From Campylobacterota bacterium (GTDB lineage Bacteria; Campylobacterota; Campylobacteria; Campylobacterales; Sulfurovaceae): 12,733 nt of DNA. Position 1 is the stretch's first letter. Each line of letters begins with the position of its first letter. Shown here piece after piece: positions 1 through 7,741 of the stretch. The stretch covers positions 1-12,733 of the forward strand of contig JAHZJZ010000188.1 of NCBI GenBank assembly GCA_022600655.1, written 5' to 3'. The position numbers were made by a program, and so were the translations under genes. The notes under the pieces were generated by a model, which saw only the letters and a list, made by a program, of their open reading frames with translations, had not been told where the DNA came from and searched no databases.

Positions 1-3000
1 AGAAGCAGACTTACAGACATACCGACCTGACTTAACACTGGTTTCTGTACATGCATTTTTAGTAAGAGGAAGTGGGCGTGTTGATGATATTGCTATGTCA
101 GGTGGAACACCTGCTGTTGATACAGAAGCGCCTGTTGTAACACTGGTTGGTGATGCCAATATGACCATTATCGTTGGTGAAATTTATACAGTATGGGCGA
201 TAGTAACGGATAATGTAGATACCAATCTAACAGCTGTAGCGTCAGGAGATGTTGTTGATACTAACGTTATAGGTGTCTATACAGTAATCTATACAGCAAC
301 AGATAGTGCAGGTAATGTTGGTACTGCTACTCAAACAGTTAATGTTATTGCTGCTCCAGTAGTTGACACAGAAGCACCAGTAGTAACACTTAATGGAGAT
401 GTAAATATAAGTATAACTGTAGGTGGAACTTATACTGAGTTAAATGCAACAGTGACTGATAATGTTGATAACAATTTGACGGCTGTGATTACAGGAGATG
501 TGAATATCAGTACAGTAGGTGTTTATACCGTAACCTATACAGCTACTGATACAGCTGGAAATGTAGGAACGGCAACAAGAACTGTAAATGTAGTTGCTGG
601 AGCTACTGGAACCATCTACGAAGATGCCGAAGATGGAACTACAAATAGATGGACTATTTATGATAATAATCCTGCAGGGGCAACTGTAACTAATGAAGTT
701 TATGGAAGTAACCGTGTTATTCGTTATGAAGGCTTAGGTATAAATAATGGGTATATGCTAGGTAACTTTGAGGGTCAAGCAGGTGATTGGAACAACACAC
801 GTGATCATAATATAAGTTGGACTATGCGAACCAGTGAAAATTATAAAATATATATAAGAGTAACTACAAATACAGGACCTCTGTATCTTTTCTATACGGG
901 TGATGCTACTGACAGAGGAAATGATCCAAGTGAGGGAGTAGGAACTTATATTCATCATGGGTTAGGTGCAGAGACACAAGATGGTGATTGGCATACCACA
1001 ACTAGAAATTTACAAGCTGATTTACAAGAGTTCCTACCAGGTACTCAGCTACTAGCAGTTCATGCATTTTTGATTAGAGGTAGTGGTGAGATTGATGATA
1101 TTATGATGGACGATGATTCAGCTACGCCTATAGTTGATATTATTCCACCCATAGTAATATTAAATGGTGATGCCAATGTAAGTGTAACTGTAGGTGGAAC
1201 TTATACAGAGTTAAATGCCACAGTAACCGATAATGTCGATACCAATTTAACAGCTGTGATTACAGGAACAGTTAATACCTCAACCATAGGTACTTATGTA
1301 TTAACTTATACAGCAACAGACAGTGCTGGAAATGAGGGGAATGCAACGAGAACAGTTAATGTTATTGCTCCCATAGTTGATACTATAGCACCTGAAATTA
1401 CAGTATTAGGTGAGCTTCATGTTTCTCTTGATATTAATGAATCATATACAGATGCTGGTGCTACAGCAATTGATAATATTGATGGTAATATCACCAATAA
1501 TATTATTACAATTTTATATTTTATTCCAGAAGGTGCGTTGGATTACTACCTAGTTAATGAAATAGATACTTCATTAGTAGGTGTTTATGTTGTTATTTAT
1601 GGAGTGGCTGATGCTGCTGGAAATACTACAGAAGAGATTCGAGCAGTTGAAATTACTCGTCCTGATATTACACCACCAGTAGTAATTCTTAATGGCGATG
1701 CCAATGTAAGTGTTGTTGTAGGTGGAACCTATACTGAGTTAAATGCAACAGTGACCGATAATGTTGATACAAATTTAACAGCTGTGATTACAGGAACCGT
1801 CAATACCTCAACCATAGGTACGTATCTATTAACTTATACAGCAACAGACAGTGCTGGAAATGAGGGGAATGCAACGAGAACAGTAAATGTGATTTCTTTT
1901 CCAATTGTTGATACAGAAGCTCCTGTAGTAACTCTTAATGGAGATGCGAATGTAAGTGTTGTTGTAGGTGGAACTTATACGGAGTTAAATGCAACAGTAA
2001 CGGATAATGTTGACAGCAATTTAACAGCTGTGATTACGGGAGATGTGAATACCAGTACAATAGGTGTCTATACGGTAACCTATACAGCAACAGATAGTGC
2101 TGGAAATGAGGGGAATGCAACGAGAACAGTTAATGTTGTGGCAGCTGATGTTAATGCAACCGTTACGGGTAGAGTTGTCTCAACTACAGGAAGTGTTATT
2201 CCTAGTGTAACCGTTAATGTATTCCCAGAAAATAATGCAACAGCCTTAGGTCTTAATATTAGTAGTGATGTGAATGGATTGTTTACATTGAGTTTAAGTA
2301 ATGATCAGAACTTTACATTACAATTTATAGCAGATGGGTATGCAACACAAGTTCTGCCAATTCATACTCCTGCAGTAAATCAAAGTATAAATCTTGATAT
2401 TGTTATGATTGCAAGAGGTGTGCAACAATCTGTATCTGAGACAGATTCATCCATTATCAGTGGAGACGATGGAGCTAGAGTAACAGTAGATGCAGGTGTG
2501 TTTATGGATCAAGGTGGTGCAGTTGTTACAGATAATATTCAGGTAACCATTACACCTGTAGATGTTTCGACACCATTAGGTGTGGCAACTTTCCCTGGGA
2601 ATTTTTCAGGTATTCAAGAGGGTGCAACTGAAGCAACCCCAATAGTTAGTTATGGAACAGTTGAGTATCAGTTTACTAGAAATGGTGAAATATTACAATT
2701 GGTTCCAGGGGAAACAGCTGAGATAGAGATACCTATTTATGTAACAACGCATCAAGATGGAACAGCTATTGCAGTAGGTGATATTATTCCTCTATGGTCA
2801 CTGGATGAGTCAAGTGGTATTTGGAGTCAAGATGGAACAGGAGTAGTAGTCTCTTCAGCAACATCACCAACAGGGTTTGCGTTAAGAGCCACAGTTGACC
2901 ACTTTACATGGTGGAATTGTGATGTTAGTATGACTACAGCAAGAGCCATTGTTTCAGTAACAGCACCAGAAACAGGAACAGCTGTTGTAAAAGCTCGAAC

Positions 3001-6000
3001 TGATGCTAATAACATAGCATGGGGGCCAGATACAGTGAGTACTATAATTCCAGTAGGAACTAGTACTAATCCTTTATATATTCCTAGTAATGTTGAGGTT
3101 TGTTTTTGGGCTGAGATAACCTTTGAATCAGGTGCAATAGCTACAACGATAGAAGAGTGTGTAACAGCAGTAGAAAATTCTACGGTTAATGTTGATTTAG
3201 TTATTTCTAGTGAACCTTTAGCCTTGGCTGTAACACCTACTAGTACAGTATATACTGGTATTAATCGTGCTTCAAAGCAGTTGACTATTTTACCAACGAG
3301 TTTGGAGTCATCGGTAACCTATAGTGTTATCTTTGGTAGTTTACCATCAGGTGTTACATTGAAAACTTTGGGAGATACAAAAGCATATATTTCTGGAGTA
3401 CCAACACAAATAGGTACATATAATGCAATTATACAGGGAGTAGATAGCGATGGTACTGTGGCAGCTGTACCAGTCAACTATATAGTAACAGATACTACAG
3501 CACCTGTCATTACACTGTTGGGAAATCCATATGTTATGGTTGATATTAGTGAACCTTATACAGATGCAGGTGCCACAGCTTTAGACGATGTAGATGGAGA
3601 TATAACGGCAGATATTGTCAAAACTATTACTTATTATCCATCAGATGGAAGTGGTTCATCAGCAACTGTACCAGATGTAAATACAGCCTTAGCTGGAACT
3701 TATCGTATCGATTATGATGTGAGTGATAACACAGGTAATACTGCAAATCAAGTGAGTCGATATGTTGATGTTATGAGCAATCAATGTCAAGAACCACCAA
3801 TGCTTATGTTGAATGGAGATGATAATGTAAGTATTATTATTGGTGAAACCTATGTTGAAGATGGAGCTACAGCTTATAACTGTATGGAAGAGATGATTAC
3901 TGTAGATATTAATGCTTCTGAGTTAGATACTTCAACAGTTGGTGTTTATACCATAATATATAGAGCAGAAGATAGTGGATTGGTTGAAGAGGTATATCGA
4001 ACGGTTAATGTTTTACCTATTCCAGATATGGAAGCTCCCGTTATTACATTGATTGGTAGTGCAAATATTACTATAAATCAAGGGGGTAGTTACGTTGAAC
4101 TAAATGCTACTGCTATGGATAATGAAGATGGAAATATAACAGATAGAATAGTTATAGATAGTTCAATGGTGAATACTTATGTTCCTGGAGACTATAATGT
4201 AACATATAATGTAGAAGACTTAGCAGGTAATAATGCGATTGAAGTCATTCGAGAGGTGCATGTGGTTGTTGTACCTGATGATATTACACCTGATGCCTTT
4301 ACATTTACAGATTTAACCGATGTGAATCTTCTAGAGTTTCAACAAGCAAATATGGTTGTAAGTGGAATTAATGTTCCTACATTTATTTCAATTGTAAATG
4401 GTGCTTACTCTCTTGATAATGGAATTACGTGGATAGATACACCAGCCTTTGTCACTGATGGAACAACTGTTCTTGTTAGGCATATGAGTTCTTATGAGTA
4501 TAATACCAGTGTAGATACCAATCTCACAATTGGTGGAGTGACAGATACATTTAGTTCAAGAACTAAACCATTTGCTCCTGAAGCACCTATAGCTATGATT
4601 AATTATCAGGAAAATATAGTAAATAGCCAAGTCTATGCAGGAGAAATCCTCTTCGCTGAAGCTGGTGGAATCAGTAACCTAGCACCAATTGGTGGTGGTA
4701 TAGAGTACTGTAAATGGGAAGATGATGTAGGAGTTATTGTTATAGAAGAGACAATTAATCCTGTTCAATCATTTTTATATGGTGCTTGTCTCTTAGATTC
4801 AGTTTCATTTAGTACAGCTGGTAATTATATGTATACGCTTACAGTACGAGATACCAATGGTGTAACAGATACTAATGAGTTAAATATTACGGTTCTTGAA
4901 AATGCTATTCCAACAGTAGATATAGGAGACGATAGAAATATTACTGTAGGTACAACATTAAATATTACTGCAGGTGCTGTCGATGGTGATGGTGGTGATA
5001 TGACGTATCAGTGGATGTATGGACTTAAAAATAGTGGAACGATGTATGGTGCAGGAAGTACACTTAATTTTTCACATCTGTTTAATACGGTAGGTATTTA
5101 TGTTGTTGAGTTTACGGCTATAGATAGTCATAATGCCATGGTGACAGAACAGATAGAAGTTAATGTTACAGCTGAAGCACCAAGAACAGCAGCTCTTAGT
5201 CTAGTAAATGAAAGTTTAACTCCTGCACCCTTATTTCCTCTAGAAGACAATGGAGAAGGTGTAGTTACTTTTGGTTTAGTAGAAACAGAAAACAGTATGG
5301 TTCCTTCTGATTATAACAGTCGAATAACGGTAGAACTCTCTAAGTTAGGACTTAAAGATGATAATGTGGCATTGATTACAGGAGATATATTAAATTATTT
5401 TTCTGTGACCTATACAGCTACTACACATCAGGTTATTTTTACTCAAACTCAAGATTTTCCAGGGTTTGAAAATGTTACAGTGAGCATACCTGTATCTGTT
5501 ACTGAAAATTCTGTATCAACAGATATAGAGTTGAATGGGTTCCATGCATCTATATCTATTGATGGTGGTGAAGAAGAGAGTATTTTAGAACAGTATACCT
5601 ATACTCAAGATACAATGTCAGATCAGATTGTACAAAGACATAATGTTTACAGAAATTTAGATTTTGATGATAGTAACTTAACATGGGATGCTGAACTAGC
5701 AATCCATGCACAAGCCTGGGCTGATTATTTAGCTGCAAACTATACTGAAGAAAATCGAACAAGTGGTGTATCACCTCATGCTTCTCAATTTAATAGTGGT
5801 TCTCATGGTCTCTCTTACATAGGAGAGGGAGAAAATATCGCTTGGGGGAATCCAAATATGCCTTATATAACTCCTGCTCCAGTTGACCTTATGGTCGCAA
5901 ACTCTGGAGATGGGGGAGCTGTTGATGCATGGGCGAATGAAAAAGCCAATTATGACTATGCAACAAACAGTTCAACAGGAGGAGAAATTGGACACTATAC

Positions 6001-6550
6001 TCAAGTAGTTTGGCAAAAAACAACCAAAGTTGGTTGTGGAAAAGCAACTTCAACTACGAATAATGGTGGAGAACATGTAGTGTGTCGATATGCAGTAGCA
6101 GGAAATTTAAACAATGATAAGCCTTACTGTAGTAACTATACAACATCGAATTTTTATACGGATGATACTTTAGTGTTTACATCTGCGATGATTGAAAATA
6201 AATCGTTTAATATTGTCAAAGTATTAGAAGATAGAGAGGTATGTACACAAATAGAAAATCCTGATGGAACATTAATGATTATGGATGTCATGGGTGCATC
6301 ATTTGCACTTATTGATCCTAGTTTTGATGCATTTAATCAAGGTGATGGTTCAAATCAATGGAGTATGAGCTTTGATATTGTCGTTATTGATAGCAAAGGG
6401 CAATTAATTTTGACTAATACATCAAATGATAGATATATGAAATTGAAATTAATTGGTGAAGATGCTTCATACTTTTTTGTGGAAGCTGATTGGATGGTTG
6501 AAAACAATCCATTGTATGCAAGGTCTGCTATTTTAAAACTTGAAAAATAG
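1..6550 (+). CDS. Giant Ig-repeat surface/secreted protein with C-terminal CAP (SCP) domain, 5'-truncated
   Basis: The reading frame is open from base 2 to the stop at 6548-6550, giving 2182 visible residues. The ATG at 95 is internal, because the 31 codons before it encode the end of a domain that recurs complete at about 620-1120, so the true start is outside the window. Domains in order: truncated beta-sandwich-like domain (2-115), two Ig-like repeats (119-610), second copy of that domain (620-1120), four Ig-like repeats (1136-2146), carboxypeptidase-regulatory-like domain (about 2147-2410), a segment ending in LWSLDESSGIW...HFTWW (to about 2925), a putative-Ig domain (about 3215-3490), three DUF5011-like repeats (3491-4290), a DNGITW-containing domain (to about 4570), two PKD-like domains (4574-5177), a Calx-beta-like stretch (5178-5570), a CAP domain (5609-6130) and an unrecognised tail. 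This is typical of secreted adhesins or matrix proteins. No LPXTG or RTX motif is visible. Signal peptide and total length are unknown. The surface role is inferred. Confidence 0.85.
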   Translation, partial: EADLQTYRPDLTLVSVHAFLVRGSGRVDDIAMSGGTPAVDTEAPVVTLVGDANMTIIVGEIYTVWAIVTDNVDTNLTAVASGDVVDTNVIGVYTVIYTATDSAGNVGTATQTVNVIAAPVVDTEAPVVTLNGDVNISITVGGTYTELNATVTDNVDNNLTAVITGDVNISTVGVYTVTYTATDTAGNVGTATRTVNVVAGATGTIYEDAEDGTTNRWTIYDNNPAGATVTNEVYGSNRVIRYEGLGINNGYMLGNFEGQAGDWNNTRDHNISWTMRTSENYKIYIRVTTNTGPLYLFYTGDATDRGNDPSEGVGTYIHHGLGAETQDGDWHTTTRNLQADLQEFLPGTQLLAVHAFLIRGSGEIDDIMMDDDSATPIVDIIPPIVILNGDANVSVTVGGTYTELNATVTDNVDTNLTAVITGTVNTSTIGTYVLTYTATDSAGNEGNATRTVNVIAPIVDTIAPEITVLGELHVSLDINESYTDAGATAIDNIDGNITNNIITILYFIPEGALDYYLVNEIDTSLVGVYVVIYGVADAAGNTTEEIRAVEITRPDITPPVVILNGDANVSVVVGGTYTELNATVTDNVDTNLTAVITGTVNTSTIGTYLLTYTATDSAGNEGNATRTVNVISFPIVDTEAPVVTLNGDANVSVVVGGTYTELNATVTDNVDSNLTAVITGDVNTSTIGVYTVTYTATDSAGNEGNATRTVNVVAADVNATVTGRVVSTTGSVIPSVTVNVFPENNATALGLNISSDVNGLFTLSLSNDQNFTLQFIADGYATQVLPIHTPAVNQSINLDIVMIARGVQQSVSETDSSIISGDDGARVTVDAGVFMDQGGAVVTDNIQVTITPVDVSTPLGVATFPGNFSGIQEGATEATPIVSYGTVEYQFTRNGEILQLVPGETAEIEIPIYVTTHQDGTAIAVGDIIPLWSLDESSGIWSQDGTGVVVSSATSPTGFALRATVDHFTWWNCDVSMTTARAIVSVTAPETGTAVVKARTDANNIAWGPDTVSTIIPVGTSTNPLYIPSNVEVCFWAEITFESGAIATTIEECVTAVENSTVNVDLVISSEPLALAVTPTSTVYTGINRASKQLTILPTSLESSVTYSVIFGSLPSGVTLKTLGDTKAYISGVPTQIGTYNAIIQGVDSDGTVAAVPVNYIVTDTTAPVITLLGNPYVMVDISEPYTDAGATALDDVDGDITADIVKTITYYPSDGSGSSATVPDVNTALAGTYRIDYDVSDNTGNTANQVSRYVDVMSNQCQEPPMLMLNGDDNVSIIIGETYVEDGATAYNCMEEMITVDINASELDTSTVGVYTIIYRAEDSGLVEEVYRTVNVLPIPDMEAPVITLIGSANITINQGGSYVELNATAMDNEDGNITDRIVIDSSMVNTYVPGDYNVTYNVEDLAGNNAIEVIREVHVVVVPDDITPDAFTFTDLTDVNLLEFQQANMVVSGINVPTFISIVNGAYSLDNGITWIDTPAFVTDGTTVLVRHMSSYEYNTSVDTNLTIGGVTDTFSSRTKPFAPEAPIAMINYQENIVNSQVYAGEILFAEAGGISNLAPIGGGIEYCKWEDDVGVIVIEETINPVQSFLYGACLLDSVSFSTAGNYMYTLTVRDTNGVTDTNELNITVLENAIPTVDIGDDRNITVGTTLNITAGAVDGDGGDMTYQWMYGLKNSGTMYGAGSTLNFSHLFNTVGIYVVEFTAIDSHNAMVTEQIEVNVTAEAPRTAALSLVNESLTPAPLFPLEDNGEGVVTFGLVETENSMVPSDYNSRITVELSKLGLKDDNVALITGDILNYFSVTYTATTHQVIFTQTQDFPGFENVTVSIPVSVTENSVSTDIELNGFHASISIDGGEEESILEQYTYTQDTMSDQIVQRHNVYRNLDFDDSNLTWDAELAIHAQAWADYLAANYTEENRTSGVSPHASQFNSGSHGLSYIGEGENIAWGNPNMPYITPAPVDLMVANSGDGGAVDAWANEKANYDYATNSSTGGEIGHYTQVVWQKTTKVGCGKATSTTNNGGEHVVCRYAVAGNLNNDKPYCSNYTTSNFYTDDTLVFTSAMIENKSFNIVKVLEDREVCTQIENPDGTLMIMDVMGASFALIDPSFDAFNQGDGSNQWSMSFDIVVIDSKGQLILTNTSNDRYMKLKLIGEDASYFFVEADWMVENNPLYARSAILKLEK
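119..2146 (+). repeat. Ig-like (DUF5011-type) domain repeat array with near-identical DNA copies
   Basis: Six units of about 80-95 codons begin near 119, 365, 1136, 1379, 1664 and 1910. Most start with D-x-x-x-P-x-[IV] and share a GTYTELNATVTDN core and a YTATDSAGN ending. The units at 1136 and 1664 are almost identical at DNA level: bases 1300-1356 and 1828-1884 match without a difference over 57 bases. The unit at 1910 is also very close. The 1379 unit is divergent and has an insertion. Three more distant units lie at 3491-4290. Such DNA identity points to recent duplication or gene conversion and makes the region prone to copy-number change and misassembly. Confidence 0.85.
620..1120 (+). 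repeat. Duplicated beta-sandwich-like domain; an earlier copy is cut by the left window edge
   Basis: This domain of about 167 residues starts EDAEDGTTNRW and ends AFLIRGSGEIDDI. The end of another copy lies at bases 2-115 (LQTYRPDLTLVSVHAFLVRG, then SGRVDDI). Equivalent CAT-GCA-TTT codons are at 50 and 1061, so the period is 1011 bases. The larger unit is therefore this domain plus two Ig-like repeats, and the array probably continues upstream. Similar domains occur in secreted proteins of marine bacteria, including some polysaccharide-active enzymes, so carbohydrate binding is possible but not shown. Confidence 0.7.
5609..6130 (+). other. CAP/SCP superfamily domain inside the giant protein
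   Basis: The segment carries the hallmarks of the CAP family (cysteine-rich secretory / antigen 5 / PR-1; bacterial SCP domains): RHNVYR with its His codon at 5639, GENIAWG with its Glu at 5831, GGEIGHYTQVVW with Glu at 5984 and His at 5993, followed by KVGCGKA and a VCRYAVAGN motif. Both His and both Glu of the family's usual cavity tetrad are therefore present. CAP domains have been linked to lipid or sterol binding, proteolysis and protein interaction, and the bacterial role is mostly unknown. Placement near the C-terminus of a long repeat stalk suggests the functional head of the protein, which is inference. Confidence 0.85.
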
Positions 6551-6559
6551 TTTTTAAAT

Positions 6560-6583
6560 TTACGCCTATCAATATAGGCGTAA
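6560..6583. terminator. Hairpin just downstream of the giant gene
   Basis: Perfect 10-bp inverted repeat TTACGCCTAT / ATAGGCGTAA with a 4-base CAAT loop, starting 9 bases after the stop codon at 6550. No uridine tract follows on either strand, so it may act together with the adjacent hairpin rather than as a classic intrinsic terminator. Confidence 0.5.
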
Positions 6584-6588
6584 GATAT

Positions 6589-6625
6589 AGTACATCCTAA
6601 AAGAGTTCTCTTTTTAGGATGTACT
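6589..6625. terminator. Strong hairpin between convergent genes, probable bidirectional terminator
   Basis: Left arm 6589-6605 (AGTACATCCTAAAAGAG) pairs with right arm 6608-6625, which has one extra T in its T-run. The tip must open into a loop of about 4 bases. It lies between the stop of the giant gene (6550, + strand) and the stop of malate dehydrogenase 1 (6635, - strand), where a shared terminator is expected. The T/A runs sit inside the stem rather than after it. Confidence 0.6.
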
Positions 6626-6634
6626 TAAAAAAGA

Positions 6635-7579
6635 TTAGTTAAAAAACCCACCATCGCGTAAAATAGCGATATTGGCTCTAATCGCCTCTACAGACTTAGC
6701 AAACTTTGCTTTGGTCTCTTCATCAAACTCAAGCTCAATGACTTTTTCGATTCCATTGGCACCAATAACACATGGTACACCAACAGTGACATCTGTGTAA
6801 CCATACTCACCATCAAGCATTGCACAGCTAGGAATTACTTTCTCTTCATCACTCAAAATAGACTCTACCATTGTAGAGATAGCACGACCTGGGGCATAGA
6901 ATGCTGATGTTTTTAGATATTTAACTATCTCTGCACCACCATCTTTGGTTTTGGATACGATATCATCCATATCCTCTTTTGATACGATTTGTGAAAGTGG
7001 CACACCGCCAACATTGGTAATCTCTGGGTATGGAATCATATTTTCACCATGATCACCGATAACCATTGCTCTGGTTTGTGCTGCACCAAATCCTGTTTTT
7101 TTATAAATCTGATAAGCCATTCGTGAGCTATCTAATGCTCCACCCATACCTATAATTCTATTTCTATCCCAACCTGTTACTTGATGAACCACATAGGTCA
7201 TAACATCAAGAGGGTTAGAGACACAAAGAATAACGGCATCCGGTGAGTACTCTTTAATATACCCTGTAACCTCTTTGACAATACCAGCATTAATATTAAG
7301 CAGGTCTGCTCTGGTCATCTCTTTTCTTCGTGGTACACCAGCGGTAATGACCACAACATCACAGTCTGTTAAATCTTCAGGTTTTACAGCTGCTTTGACA
7401 ACGGTTCCTCTTGGAGAGTAGTTGGTTGACTGTGCTATATCAATCGCTTTACCTATAGCGACCTCTGGTACTATATCGTAAAGTAGTATCTCATGACATG
7501 TACCTGTTAATGCTAAACTGAATGCTGCACTGGCACCGACTGCACCAGCTCCAATAATTGCTACTTTTCTACCTACCAT
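6635..7579 (-). CDS. mdh: Malate dehydrogenase, LDH-like family, NAD-type (paralogue 1)
   Basis: Cytosolic enzyme interconverting malate and oxaloacetate with a nicotinamide cofactor; 314 residues, normal for the family. Visible features: Rossmann glycine motif GAGAVG (10-15); Asp35 after the second strand (LLYDI), the residue that selects NAD; Arg84 in PRRKEMTR, the position that is Gln in lactate and Arg in malate dehydrogenases; Arg90; Asn122 in SNPLD; Asp150 and Arg153 in LDSSR; catalytic His177 in GDHGEN. The substrate loop is unusual: the common PGMSR-type sequence is replaced by KEMTR, and the His motif reads DHGEN rather than GHGDT, so a related 2-hydroxy acid is possible. An AGAGG ribosome binding site (7589-7593) sits 9 bases before the ATG. 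A hairpin separates it from the ETF locus upstream and a promoter-like sequence precedes it, so it is probably transcribed on its own. Confidence 0.9.
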   Translation of the reverse strand: MVGRKVAIIGAGAVGASAAFSLALTGTCHEILLYDIVPEVAIGKAIDIAQSTNYSPRGTVVKAAVKPEDLTDCDVVVITAGVPRRKEMTRADLLNINAGIVKEVTGYIKEYSPDAVILCVSNPLDVMTYVVHQVTGWDRNRIIGMGGALDSSRMAYQIYKKTGFGAAQTRAMVIGDHGENMIPYPEITNVGGVPLSQIVSKEDMDDIVSKTKDGGAEIVKYLKTSAFYAPGRAISTMVESILSDEEKVIPSCAMLDGEYGYTDVTVGVPCVIGANGIEKVIELEFDEETKAKFAKSVEAIRANIAILRDGGFFN

Positions 7580-7612
7580 ATATATTTTCCTCTTTTTAGT
7601 TAAATTTTATCG

Positions 7613-7634
7613 AATGCTATTTTAATGCTATTTT
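7613..7634. repeat. Tandem 11-bp direct repeat in the leader of malate dehydrogenase 1
   Basis: AATGCTATTTT occurs twice back to back (7613-7623 and 7624-7634). The core ATGCTATT recurs in the same orientation in the hairpin at 7717-7724. It lies between the candidate promoter and the gene's ribosome binding site. It could be a binding site or simple slippage, and the function is unknown. Confidence 0.55.
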
Positions 7635-7648
7635 AGTATGTTAGTATT

Positions 7649-7677
7649 TAGATAATAAAATAGGGGAGTTGTGTAAA
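7649..7677 (-). promoter_or_regulatory. Candidate promoter of malate dehydrogenase 1
   Basis: On the minus strand TTTACA (7672-7677) and TATCTA (7649-7654) are separated by 17 bases, resembling -35 and -10 boxes. Transcription would begin near 7642, giving a leader of about 60 bases. In such AT-rich DNA a chance match is quite possible. Confidence 0.35.
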
Positions 7678-7699
7678 ATAGATTAGATTTTTAATTAAA

Positions 7700-7730
7700 A
7701 TATCGAACAGCATAAAATGCTATTCGATAT
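7700..7730 (-). terminator. Terminator hairpin after the ETF locus
   Basis: Arms 7700-7713 (ATATCGAACAGCAT) and 7717-7730 (ATGCTATTCGATAT) are 14-bp inverted repeats with one mismatch and an AAA loop, 11 bases past the stop of the ETF alpha frame at 7742. On the minus strand the hairpin is followed by TTTTAATT, a weak uridine-rich tract. It probably ends the ETF-QO/ETF transcript. Confidence 0.65.
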
Positions 7731-7741
7731 AAATTATCTAT

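Noticed and set aside
95..97. ATG at 95 as the start of the giant gene
   Set aside because: No Shine-Dalgarno precedes it, and the same frame upstream encodes a conserved domain end that is repeated later in the protein.
119..2146. Regular repeats considered as a CRISPR array
   Set aside because: The period is about 240-530 bases, and the repeats are in-frame coding Ig-like domains, not short repeats with unique spacers.
758..5774. Short minus-strand open frames inside the giant gene
   Set aside because: They are opposite a continuous repeat-domain reading frame and show no features of real proteins.
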